DNA of 64,000 bases, taken from NCBI GenBank assembly GCA_012934845.2, contig WNNJ02002490.1, positions 146,283 to 210,282 on the forward strand, given 5' to 3'. Position numbers and translations under genes: made by a program. The notes below the pieces were generated by a model that saw nothing but the letters and a program-made list of their open reading frames with translations, made no database searches and was not told the DNA's origin. Of the stretch, positions 21,801 to 33,500 are shown in pieces (positions within the stretch are counted from its first letter, which is position 1; each line of letters starts with the position of its first letter). The stretch is from Pomphorhynchus laevis (Eukaryota > Acanthocephala > Palaeacanthocephala > Echinorhynchida > Pomphorhynchidae).

Positions 21801-24460
21801 ATATACCATCTTTATCATTAATATTGGTTTTATTAAGAATGAAACTCCCTGGATAAATTTGTTCGCTAATTGAATAAAAATTATTAGAGTTAAATACGCA
21901 TATTTCATCAATGTATCGAAATATATATTTCATATCTTTATATAATTTAGATTTAGTTTTTACACAGTTATGAACAAATTCATATTCTATAAAGCTAAAA
22001 ATAAGTCAGCTATAATTGGGCTCCTTTTACCACCCATAGGAACACCTTTTATTTGTCTAAAAATAGATGTCCCTACCTTTAAATAATTTTTATTTACTAA
22101 AACATTTAAGGATTCTGATAATTCAATTTTATCCATATATTTATATTTACTTGATGGTTTAATTTTTGTTAGATATGCGTTAGAATTAATGCTGAAATAG
22201 TGTTTCATACCAGTATTAATTTCGATTACTTTACAATATTTTTTAAAATGTGCTTTAATTTCTTTAAGTATTTTATTCATATAGACAGAAAGTGGTTTTA
22301 ATGTACATTTAAACGCACTACATAGGAACCTAGGTTTTACTGGATTTTTATGTAATTTTGGATTCCAATATAATATCGGTATAGTTTTATTATCTAATTA
22401 AACCTTTATACCCTTTTTATCCATTATAGAACAGTGACTTGTAATATTTGTTTCTAAACTCAACTCACTAAGTTCATATGTTGGATATACATTTAAATCA
22501 TTAGAATTAACCTCTTTCATTAGTATATCATAATAAAGCTTTTTGCATATGAAGACAAAGTTATTACTAGCTTTATCAATAGTTGTTATTATATAGTTAT
22601 CCTTTAATTTAGTAAGTTCTTTATACATATCTTTATTAATTTTATCTTTCCTTTTATAATTGTTTGTTATTTTCATTTTATTTTTAATTTTATCAAATAT
22701 ATAATCTTTCCAAATGTTTATCTTAGATATATTCGAGCTTTCACTATTAATCAACTTACCAAAGTAAGCGTGAGAGTCATTATATAACGAATTGTAAATT
22801 TTATTTTTATCGTCATCATTTAATCTATATTTATACCTTTCTGATAGCATTTTACTTAATTCGTTGTTTTCGATTAATTCTAGATTATGAGTGCATATAT
22901 GTTCATTTATTTTTTCAAAATTAAGACGTTAGCAATCGCATTCTGTTTCTATTATGTTTATAATATTATCGTTACATATTGATTTCAATTCTTTATTATA
23001 ATTACAAGTTTTTGGTTCTAATGGCGGCAACAACTTATACCTTATTTTAGGAATATATTTACTTAAATCTGATTCTATTATTTCTTTACTCTTAGAATTA
23101 TTTAAAAGTCTATCTATATTTGTTATCTATACATTTATTAATATAGTTTATGTATAAACACAATGCATTGCAAAGAAAGGTTTTCTGTTTTCAAAATCAC
23201 GATAATTTGGATTGAACCACTAAGAATCTATTGAACTACTAAGAACTATGTATTAAACCACTTTTCGTGGCCCAAAAAATGTGTATTATATGAATGTGAT
23301 ATATGTGATGTGTGCAATTTTTAATCCAATATGATTTAACTTTAATATGTAGGGAGTAATTTAAAATATAAGGTTCTATTTTCGAAGAATTTTCTTAAGC
23401 ATAAAAATTTTAGAATTTAATTTGCTTAGGACAAATTCATGAGATGTTAAAGTATCACAAATCAAAAAATAAATATAATTTTTGTTAAATTTTGACTAAA
23501 TAATTTTTACACGTACATTGTACGCGACGCAAATCCGAAAGCTTAACATAAAAGACATTACATTCTAGAATCAAAAAATTACTTTATTATAAATTAAATT
23601 TTTACAAATTTAAATAAACAATATTTGAATGAACGTTAAAAGTATTATAGAAATATTAGTATGCAAGTTAGAATAAAAATCTATATTTTGCTAAACGCTA
23701 GCAAAATATAGATTATCTTTCCTTTTATAATTGTTTGTTATTTTCATTTTATTTTTAATTTTATCAAATATATAATCTTTCCAAATGTTTATCTTAGATA
23801 TATTCGAGCTTTCACTATTAATCAGCTTACTAAAGTAATCATTTAAGTTATTATATAACGAATTGTAAATTTTATTTTTGTCGTTGTTATTATTTAATCT
23901 ATATTTATACCCTTTTTTATAACTTTGTTACGATCTGTTCTCTGTCAAGTATATTCGGCTCATAGAAATTGTTAATTCGTTGTTTTCGATTAATTCTAGA
24001 TTATGAGTGCATATATGTTCATTTATTTTATGTTCATTTATACTAAATTTATTGGAATATAAAATTTAAAGGAGAAATAATCAAAATAATATTTTATTCA
24101 TATAAATAATCGAGACAGTTCTTGTTAAATTAAAGCCGTTGTATCAGGCTTAGAAAGCATCCTTGATCACAGTTAACTAAAGCAGCTAAAATCTACGTAA
24201 CTTTAGTATTTACGTGTTTTGTTGCATTGATAACACAAGCTTAAAAATTTTAATGCTATTTTTACATATAAAATTGCTTTAAAAATATTTTCTCATTAAT
24301 TACTTAAATGATAAGCGTAAATTCTTATACAAACTCTATGTCTTGTACCAAGTGAAATTGTTGTTGGAGGAACACAAGCAACCACGACAATTGATATCAT
24401 TCTAGGTCTTGTTGATAAAAGTTTCGCACAATTGTTTAAAAGTGTGTAAGCGAATTTCAT
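9894..24460 (-). CDS. MICU-type mitochondrial calcium uptake regulator (partial model)
   Basis: This is a spliced EF-hand gene resembling MICU2/MICU3, which gate the mitochondrial calcium uniporter from the intermembrane space. Exons by phase-compatible GT-AG sites: 24335-24460 (probable targeting peptide and hydrophobic segment, MISIVVVACVPP; least certain), 16253-16367 (LEFASVKYKNEIYLTPRDFL, the family signature), 15388-15504, 13394-13476 (EF-hand 1, loop DQNGDGTLTADE), 12326-12414 (ITVFDHFFRNGGDI), about 11937-12269, and 9894-10054 (EF-hand 2, loop DFDDNGLLQSDE). Both loops have all canonical calcium ligands. The block 11937-12269 must contain a short intron near 12040-12160 that I could not place. 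A small exon equivalent to GLISYTEYLFLL of the human protein seems missing between 13476 and 15388, and the C-terminal helix exon below 9894 was not found. The 8 kb first intron is filled with retroelements. Confidence 0.7.
10679..11215 (+). mobile_element. Penelope-like element, two tandem N-terminal fragments
   Basis: 10679-11060 encodes a broken version of the N-terminal part of the Penelope-like ORF also present at 21480-23140 (shared LSERYKYRLNDD and INEHICTHNLELIENNELSK). 11061-11215 repeats the first 150 bases of the same segment (CATAAACTTCAT, TATAGCCGGACTTTT). Head-to-tail partial copies are typical of Penelope-like insertions. Both lie in the intron between the last two mapped MICU exons. 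Confidence 0.7.
11216..11650 (-). repeat. AT-rich dispersed repeat with TTTCGGCCC core
   Basis: In minus orientation this contains GGTTTCGGCCCTTTTCC and CCAACATAGTAGC, matching the core at about 21300-21345 on the plus strand. The left part (11220-11310) is a short tandem of GAATAGCAGCTTAT. The outer part is nearly pure A/T. Confidence 0.5.
11814..11872. repeat. Perfect 27-base-pair hairpin
   Basis: 11814-11840 and 11846-11872 are exact reverse complements with a 5-base loop (ATTAA). The stem includes GACGAGATGCTTTTTAC. It lies in a MICU intron, about 65 bases below the exon ending at 11937. Function is unknown; a small mobile-element remnant is as likely as an RNA hairpin. Confidence 0.85.
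13128..13240. repeat. Direct duplication, copy 1
   Basis: About 100 bases beginning GTCGTTCTTATCTAATCACA are repeated almost exactly at 14516-14622. Differences are a few small indels. Both copies are in introns of the MICU-type gene and contain no coding sequence. Confidence 0.8.
14516..14622. repeat. Direct duplication, copy 2
   Basis: Second copy of the segment at 13128-13240. Just below it (14450-14510, minus strand) is an acceptor/donor-bounded stretch reading YMKSPKVKFKQQSEE that could be a small exon, but it matches nothing I know in the MICU family. Confidence 0.7.
15590..15725. repeat. Imperfect AT microsatellite
   Basis: Runs of TATAATATGATATA-type units. Simple-sequence DNA in a MICU intron. 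Confidence 0.7.
16772..20708 (+). mobile_element. Non-LTR-type RT element with C-terminal endonuclease-like region, broken
   Basis: Pieces in order: an N-terminal zinc-knuckle region with CAVCKGLFRLNSAGCLRKHG (near 16845-16910); a WTTLMFFPKL segment (17250-17290); after an inserted LINE, a helical segment (GNYSKAMRQLTSEG, 18370-18405); RT motifs LIALNKLGGGIRPIAVGET (18708-18765), GVQQGGPFGPFLFSL (19095-19140) and YLDDG (19200-19214); then CRRCFKDADVYRFHGLTC (about 20070-20130) and a conserved tail (20331-20620) where family members carry an endonuclease-like fold. The family name is uncertain; the GGG-x-RPI-x-VGE and HGLxC signatures are those of a widespread eukaryotic RT group. The element is interrupted by several breaks and by the LINE at 17303-18213, and lies in the presumed first MICU intron. 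Confidence 0.7.
17303..18213 (-). mobile_element. CR1/Jockey-type LINE, 5'-truncated copy
   Basis: Encodes the part of an RT protein after the catalytic YADD, including LHLVLNPDKSKIMWIIPRKP, FLGFHFDDHLSLKPYVRDKV and RPLIDFRSCMSLLSSL. It is almost identical over about 230 residues to the plus-strand copy at 44570-45390, with only a handful of substitutions and a premature end near 17461. The 3' end reads GTAAGCGTGCGCTGGCACGC then a short T/A tail near 17303-17320, as in the other copy. Its 5' end (18160-18213) contains a small internal duplication of ATGCACCCGCACATC. It is inserted antisense into the older RT element that surrounds it. Confidence 0.85.
20709..21139. other. AT-rich stretch without a gene
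   Basis: Nearly pure A/T between the RT element and the next repeat. Nothing recognisable. Confidence 0.5.
21140..21350 (+). repeat. AT-rich dispersed repeat with TTTCGGCCCC core
   Basis: The best-preserved core of this family: two copies of a motif like GGTCATCAGGAGGAA (21208-21290), then ATCAGGTTTCGGCCCCTATT and CCTCGACCCAACATAGCAGC. It abuts the 3' side of the Penelope-like copy on the minus strand, so it might be that element's terminal region; this is inference. Confidence 0.5.
21480..23140 (-). mobile_element. Penelope-like reverse transcriptase element, broken
   Basis: The longest copy here of a Penelope-type RT. Recognisable blocks in order on the minus strand: INEHICTHNLELIENNELSK (near 22870-22920), SERYKYRLNDDDKNKIYNSL, TIDKASNNFVFICKK, IPILYWNPKLHKNPVKPRFL, the RT core RQIKGVPMGGKRSPIIADLF (about 21990-22060), the catalytic block FRYIDE (normally YIDD, about 21905), IYPGSFILNKTNINDKDG, and a C-terminal helix block IGAYFKLGYDRNLIKQKI. 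The GVPMG motif and the PKLHK-x-P-x-K-x-RF motif place it with Penelope-like RTs, though I cannot name the subfamily. It has a few breaks and is not functional as it stands. Confidence 0.75.
23705..24055 (-). mobile_element. Penelope-like element fragment
   Basis: 23705-23900 is nearly identical to 22635-22830 of the longer copy, and 23975-24035 matches 22865-22920. The fragment covers the N-terminal region before the RT core. It lies just downstream of that copy in the same orientation, again a head-to-tail arrangement typical of Penelope-like insertions. Confidence 0.7.
24056..24334. other. Stretch without a recognised feature
   Basis: AT-rich, with no ORF of interest. It lies between the Penelope-like fragment and the presumed first MICU exon. 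Confidence 0.4.
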
Positions 24461-24586
24461 CTGAAAGAAATCATAAAATATCAAATCCGTTTAAGCAGAA
24501 GCATGAATTACACAACATAAACCTTCACAACCAATCTTTTTCATAAAACAACACATGAAAAATAAACACTTCAAGTTAAAATTGAT

Positions 24587-27500
24587 TCATAAATCGCTGT
24601 TCTGAAGTTTAGAAAATTCCTGTTCAAGCATCATTTTAAGATCGGTAGTATCTTTATTTTGAGACATGCGTTCTTTGGCTTCTCTCCATAATCTAACGGC
24701 AAGGGCACGCTTCTTTAAATCCTTGCTTAAGTTTAACTTGACCTAAAATTAAGCAATGAAACAGAACAAGCATTTAATGCGTGTTTAACTATTAAAGTTA
24801 CAAACAAAATGAATGATGTGAAAAATTCCCTAAACGATTGCTGCTTTCAAAATATATTTCCTAAATAATCATTGCCTTTAAATCGCCATATCAGCTACAG
24901 TAAATAAGTTAAAGCATCAGTTAAAGGGATGCTTACCATACCAAGTGTAGGCAAGGCTGATGCAGAGAAATTTCGTGCTGATTCAATTATATGGGATGGA
25001 AATCCAAGTTTTTCCGCAAAGTCCAATCCTAAATAAATCCATTAAGAAATAATAAGACCTTTGAAAAATGTATGCACAAATAAAAAACAATTTTGAACAG
25101 TTTACGAGATAACAGCTGATATGCATTTTATAAAATATTTGAATCGTTTTTGTTCAAACGGAAATCTTTTGAATTGTGATGAGACAGAATTATATATCAT
25201 TGTTCGATATCATTTATCGAACAAGATTAGAATGAATCGGGTATCATTTATTGGATAAATGATATTTATTATCAATATCATTTATTGGATAACGCGCTAG
25301 AATACTAAAAGAAAAACATGAGTTTGTGCATTTTTGCAGAAAATTAATTGACTTTTTATGTATTTTAATATGGATATAATATACACATATATGTATTTTT
25401 CATATATAAACTTTTTTAAATTTATCCCTTTTGCATAAAAGTTTATAAGAACACAGATCTATACGATTCCTAATTACTTGATTGAGAAAATAATTTATTC
25501 ACGACATTAACATGCATAAATGGAAATATATATACAAATGAAATGAATTAAATACATAAGGATCATAAATAGTGACATGAAAATATCAAAATAAGATTTT
25601 TAATAGACAGATAATTACGGATTATATACACAAATATTATGTAAACAGATATTTACAGATTATAATAAATATTAGAACAATGATAATTATTATAATAACT
25701 ATTAGGTAAGCGACCTGGGTATCTTTCCGCAGTCAACAATAATGAATATCCCTAACTCATAAATAGAATATAACGACGAAACACCAGTCATTAGAATTGT
25801 TTGCTTCTATTTCATTTGGCTTCTACCAGAATGATCTGCGGAATGTGGATTCAAATTGCTTGATAGTATTTAATTCGATTAATTTGAAACAAATATTTTA
25901 TTCGTGATTCTAGGATCGTTAGTTTCCATTTTATTTAGTGTCAAATATATTTTATTATTTGAAGAAATAATAAACCATTGAATGACGAATAAGGCGTGGT
26001 TCCCTCGCTTGTATCGGAATAACATAAGGTCTTTTGGACATAAGAGAGAACCAAACTTCCTGCAGAAACATAAGAGAGAACCAAGCTTCTTGCAGCCGCA
26101 GCTGCAGGAAGATTGGTTCTATCTTATGTTTTATTTTGGTTCTCTCTATTGTTCTCTCTTATGCCTTTTGCTTAGTCATCGGTAAACCTAATTGCTCTTT
26201 CTAGACGTTGGGTATTCTGGAGCTTTCGGCACTTTAATATTATATTATATTATAATATATTATAATATTATATTATAATATTCTATATTATAGTATTATA
26301 TTATCCCATTAATATTACTATATATTAATATATATTTTATATTACTGTATTTGTTGTACTTTGATTGCCTTTTGATTGATATTGTTGTAGTTTGATTGTC
26401 GTACAGCTTAGCTTTAACAGGTTAACAGTTTTTAACACACATTATAACTATAAAACCAAACTTTATAAAACCAAACTCAGCCGAACATGATTTTAACGCT
26501 CGCATGTATATAATTCAATATTACCGACATATAATTCATTATTAGCGATATTACACATTCTAAGTTTGAATTTATAGATTAAAATCTTTGTAATCTTTTA
26601 AATATGTTTGAAACAATGAAAATGATTATTTATCGTAATTACAAAATTAAAAGCAAGAGTAAAAAACCAAATTATATGATAAATATACCGTAATTAGGCT
26701 TGTTGCAAAATCCAGAGCATAATCTAAAATTTTCATTCATTTGACATTCCATCATCTGAGGATAAAGACTGCCAAGCCAACATAATTGATCAGATCTATG
26801 TGTGCTTGTAAATGTTAACGTGTGCTTTGAGAGCATAAGCTGTTCTAATATTGCGAACGACAGTGAGAATGCGATATCTGATGGAAAGCCTCGACAAGCT
26901 TCATCCAATAATACAAGTGAGTTACTACTGCTGCAGGCAGATCGAGAAGTACAACTACATTGAATCATAAAACCGATTTCCTTCATTTCGTTAAAATTCG
27001 CATTATCTATCGCAGTTGATGGATTAAGACATATGTTATTGTCGATTCTACTGAACAGCTGTTTTACAATAGACATATTTGCTTTATCTGCAGGTATAAA
27101 AGAACCACATTGCGCCATAATTACGAGCTGACCAATTTGACGAAGATACGTTGATTTACCCGTCATGTTAGGACCTAGCAAAAAATGAAAAATATTAAAT
27201 CACATACCCGGAATACAGTGTCAAGATTGCTATTTTCCGAATTTATTAATTTTGTTAGTAGGTAGATAAAGAAGAAACCATGTAATTAAATCATTATTAT
27301 CCGATTATTTTTATTGTCTGATTATTTTTATCAGATTATTTTTGTCTGATTATTTTCATCTAATTATTCCGATTATTCTTATCTAATTATTTTTATCTTA
27401 TAATTTTTATCCGATTATTCTTATTATCTGATTTATCTTTAGTTATTTATTTTCGAGAGCTTACACTATGCAGAAATCAATTCATTAAATTTTTTATTTA

Positions 27501-30500
27501 TTCTATTGCTAATATTTATCAAAAATAAACATGATATTAAAATAATTCAAATTAACTAATAAATATAAATATTTTAAATATTTTAATATCTAGACATTAA
27601 TTAATTAATTGTTATAGTAACACGATAGAAACACAAATTAATAATGCAGAATTATATATAAGCGATAACACGCAGTATTTATAATGTCGATGAATACAAA
27701 GCTAATCAGCAGTTTATCCTTAAATAAGTAGTTAAGTTTGTGCATTTTTGAGCATTCCTTGAAAGTTTCAAAACATTCGGGACATTGCAACAGTCCAGAA
27801 TAACATTTTGATGTTTCGTAATAAAATATTTTTTAAATACAATATTACAATTGTTAATGTAACAAATAAATTGTGTTAATCATGATTTTATTATCAAATT
27901 ACTTTATTATTTTTATTTAGGCATATATGAACTGGCTCTGAATTAATCCAAAAATATTTTTAATGTTTGCATACCTACAAAATAAAAAAAAACAATGATT
28001 AACCTAAACTTTCGAATTTGACTCACTCGGATGTAAATAACGTGTTAAAATAAACAATGAACAAGTACTAAACAAAATATAAATTTATAAATATAAATTT
28101 ATAAATATATTAATATATAAATATAAATATATTTATAATTTATAAATATATTTATTGTTAGTATAAACAAAACACAAGTACCGGTACCTCCAGCGGCGAA
28201 GGTATCCGGTACTGATGAGTCTAAACAATAACGAAACAGCACAGCGTTAGGTTGTGTTTGTTTTCTATTTTCTTTCAGCTCACCATCCCTGACGTCATAA
28301 TTTGCTTAAAATGAGAGTTATTCTTTGTAAGCTTTTTTACTCTTCCACACAGTCGAGAGATGCCATGTGATTAGAATTTGATAAATAGTCAATAATAATT
28401 TTTATGCATTATTTATTGATTTTATTTATTATATTTAAATACAATAAAACGGATGATCAGTTTTGCCAATTGCCATGCGACATATTTGTGCCTTCGCGTG
28501 GATAAATCGTCGCATGGTAAGCATCGACTAATACAACGTCGATATAAATGTCTCAAACTTTGTAGATAGTGTTCACACCGATGTAGAACAGGTATAACAT
28601 GTGCAGATGATGTATATGATTGATCAGAGATATAGGTTGAAGAAAACAGTTAGTGATTGTTCAATTTTTGATGCATCGGTGAAAACTTTAACCTTATTAT
28701 TAAATATTTATACCCTTTAAAAATATTCATAGTATATTATTATTAATAGTTAGTATGGAACATACTAACTAGCTTAAGACCAAAGTATGGTTATCATATC
28801 AATCCTAGAAAATCGATTATCCTCATAAAGCAACCACTCTACCAAAATAACTTATCATCTGAACATATCCAAGTATCGAATTCTGACGTGTCAATTCTAG
28901 GATCCCCAATCGGGTCCCTATAAATAAATATATTTATTTAAATACAATAATTATTAATAAATATAATTAATAATTATATATTAATAAATATAATTAATAA
29001 TTATATATTAATAAATAATTATATTTAACATGATAATTATATGTAATTTTATGTAAGCTTTTAAATAATAAAATGGTGCAAATATGTAATAAGTTAAATT
29101 TTCACGATGTAATGAACCTGATAAAACCGTTAAGGGTGAGTTTTGAACATGAGCATAAACATCATTAGCCATAATTGTACATTTATTAGATAAATCTAAT
29201 ATCGGAGATCTGGAGTTCACAAATTCAATACAAAATGGCGAAGATGCTTCACTGCATTGAAATTGAGGTCTCGTGTATCTGCGTAATCGGGCAACCACAG
29301 CAAAGCTCAGCAGTACATCCAGCAGTGCTATAGAGTCAATAAGGGAATGCAAACATTGAAAAAGTTCGTTGGTTTCAATCAAAGCCTCGATAATAACCCT
29401 TAAAATTAATTAAGTTTTGATTCGTAAATACATTTGATTTACCTGCTTGATATTTTAAATACGTCTGTAATTGCATTCTCACTTCGGTTGCTCATACGTA
29501 TTAGTTCTCTTGTACTGAGAAGTAGATATTTTAGTTTTTGAACAACAACTGTGAATGTTTTTAAACAGAGTGTTTGGTCTTCTGCCTGAGCATTAGCTAC
29601 TGCAAGCTTAACAAGAAAGCCTTTCTCTTTACAATAATGTATCTTAAAATCACGTTTGTATTCAAGTCGAAGTTTATCCACGTATTCTAAAAACGAGAAA
29701 ATAAGGGTAAAACGGTGCAAAATATACCTATAATATCAATCTGACTATTTCAGAATAGCTTTTGCGAGCAACATCCAAAACACAATCGACACCAGGCTGA
29801 ATAACAAAATTCCTAAAAATTTACCAAATTCGTAAATCACCTTAACTGCGTAGCATTTTTGGGTACGCATTGGTAAAACACCAGCCTCAATGTGTGCATC
29901 TTCATGAATAATATTTGAGATAATTTGACGAATTTGCTCTACACTCGGCTCGCAAAGGGCCTATAAATAGATCACATTTTAGGAATATAAAAGTGGCCTA
30001 ATTAAGATTACATTTCATGAATATATTTAACTAACTATGATGCATTAAACAAATTAGGAATTTACATTGCAGTGATAAAATAGAAATCAAACATCATAGT
30101 TTTATTAGTGGACTTAAATTAATTAAGAAATGCGTATATTTTATCACAGCAAAGAAATGCGATAAGGAAGAAATCGTATTTAGTCTTAATGAAAAAAAAC
30201 AATAAAATTCGTTTATTTCTTGCAAAGAAACATTGGCAATTAAATAAATACATGTAAAAGCTCAATATTAAATATTTTAATTTTAAACAATCGGATATTT
30301 ACAAATACAAACAAGGGTATTGATTTGAGCATTGCGAAAAGCTTAAACAATCAAATTCTAAATTAATTAAATTAAAAAAACAAAAAAATGAATGCACGTA
30401 TCAATCAGTTGATCCAAATTTGATAAATTCAATTACCTTTAAAATATAATCCTTAAAAATCCTTGATTTAAGCCGCCCTGAATTTAATATCGAACGTAAT

Positions 30501-33500
30501 TGAATAATCTCATTAATACACTGTTTTAAGCAAATTGCATCGGAAATAGTCTTTTCGCAATCACACTGACTATCAGCTTTCTTTTTACGGGCAAAAGAAG
30601 TTAAAGCTTTATCAACATCGGGAAAAGATAATAATTGAGTTTCTAACAGATTGATAATGCCAGCATCAGCCATAAGTTCCTCAACAGCGTCTAGACGATC
30701 CTCGATTGTTTCAAGATCTTAAATTTACTTAGAAAGGTAACAAATCAACAATAATAATACCACAACTCGGTTGGAGTAATATTCGCTTTAAAAGTCGAGC
30801 TCCTGGCTTAGTCGTTGTTTTATTTAAAACACTAAATAATGAAGAGCTAGACCCAAAAAGCATAAGACCATAGCACCCGTAAGCATCTAATATGAAACAA
30901 TAATAAAACCAAAATATCAAAGTTAGCTAATACTCATTAATACGGTTTTATCAGCAGCTTCAAATTGTAACCTTATACTCTTCGGTTGATGTATAAAGTC
31001 TTGTGAGACATAGGTTAGCAATGCCGAACAGCATGACAAGCAAGTCGATCTGTACAAACCAAAAATGGTAAAATATATAAAAATACAAAAAATTAAAATA
31101 TTAACATCCTTTTAAATATCTGATAGCATGCCGAATATGTCCTTGAAATAAACAATTTTTATATTAATAAAAGTACTATTTATAGCTATTTATACTAATA
31201 ATGTTAAATAATGGTGTTGTAACTAAAGGTATTTTAAACCAAATATAAAGTATTATTATTTAAATTAAAATCAAAATTGTAATTTTTAAAAATTAAAGTA
31301 TTATTCTGTATTTTTAATAATTTTAACAAATTATTTATATGCTCAGTGATTTCTGAACTCGTTTTACATAAAAAGTCTAAATTGTGTATGATTTATTACA
31401 TTTCGCTGTTGCTAAATTTTTACAAATCAAAATTACATAAATTGATTTTTGATTGAAGGACCTTGACTCAAAAATAAGAACTTGTATTAGTAAATTGCTT
31501 TGTGAATTTTTTTCACACAGCAAAATGGTCGATTAAACGATAATGACATAAATATCATCGTTATATCACTAAGCTGCTTATATTGCAAACTAGCAAAATA
31601 CAAAATACAATAAAATAGCAAAATACAATAAGTGTAACTTGCAAAAAAGAAATAATAAAAAATTGTTTCATTAAAAAGGAACATGCAGTTTTTGAAAATA
31701 ACCGCGGAACATGACTAACGGTTCTATATAGAAACAACTATTTGCAAACCTGTTTGATACTTCAGACAAAACAGTTTCAGAATCGGGTATGCAAAGGCAT
31801 TTTATAAGTTCAACACCTTAGATAGTAGTGATAGTAGCAAAGTCGTTGGTAATGACTTTTGAAATAGAAAGCATAAAATTACACATACCTTTGCAATCAT
31901 TGAATGTGTTTCGTGGTACTTCAATTAATTTAATCGGTAAACTTTCGTTTTGAATTGTTTTGATCATTAAATTGTATTTAAATAGATTTGAAGATTGCGC
32001 AAAGAGGAGCTGAAACAAAACAAAAAACTTTGTAAAATTGAGAAAAAAACGAATGAAAAAATTTCGAAAATTATTTAGAAATTTTATTTCATTTTTTAAA
32101 AATGAAAATTCGTAATGATTAAACTATTAAAGTTTATAATTATAAAAGCTTACGACTACAAAAGAAGATTTTAAATATGTTACGAGAGCTATAAAAACGT
32201 GCCCAAAACAATAAAATATAAACTTTATAACAAATAGATTGCAAAATATGACGATTATGTCATAAAAATATTTTAATGTCTTTATAATGCACAAGTTCAT
32301 CTCAATCAATTTTCGAACATTTTTTTTATCAGAATAAAACGGCAAGATAAAAATACTTTATCAATTTTAATTTTTTTAGAATAAGATAAAGGGTCCTAAC
32401 ACTAATTCTTTACTATTCAATACATTATGAATAAGTACTTAAGACAATTAATAACTCATTTTATTCTATATAAGTCAATAGAAATAGAAACAAAGTACTA
32501 ATTACCAGTACTAATTACGTACGAGTAATTTATTTATTTTTTAATAAAAAAACAAAGCGAATAAAAATAAATGATAAATATACAGGAAAAACAAAAAGGA
32601 TAAAAAAGGTACATAAAAAACGGACATACATTAAAGGTACATACACATAGATATCAAGGACATAAATATAACTGACATAAATATAACGGATATAAATATA
32701 ACGGACATAAATATAACGGACATACATATAACGGACATAAATATAACGGACATAAATAAAACGGACATAAATGTAACGGACATACATATAACGGACATAA
32801 ATATAACGGACATAAATATAACGGACCTAAATATAACAAACATAAATATAACGGACATATATATAACGGATATAAATATAACGGACATACAGGAAAAACA
32901 AAAAGGATAAAAAAGGTACATAAAAAACGGACATACATTAAAGGTACATACACATAGATATCAAGGACATAAATATAACTGACATAAATATAACGGATAT
33001 AAATATAACGGACATAAATATAACGGACATACATATAACGGACATAAATATAACGGACATAAATAAAACGGACATAAATGTAACGGACATACATATAACG
33101 GACATAAATATAACGGACATAAATATAACGGACCTAAATATAACAAACATAAATATAACGGACATATATATAACGGATATAAATATAACGGACATAAATA
33201 TAACGGACATAAATATAACGGACATAAATATAACGAACATAAATATAACGACATAAATATAACGGACATAAATATAACGGACATAAATATAACGGACATA
33301 AATATAACGGACATAAATATAACGAACATAAATATAACGGATATATATAACAGACATAAATATAACGGACATAAATATAACGGATATAAATATAACGGAC
33401 AAATATAACGGACACAAATATAACGGATATAAATAAGACGGATATAAATATAGCCGACAAAAATATATCGGACACAAATAAAACGGACATAAATATAACG

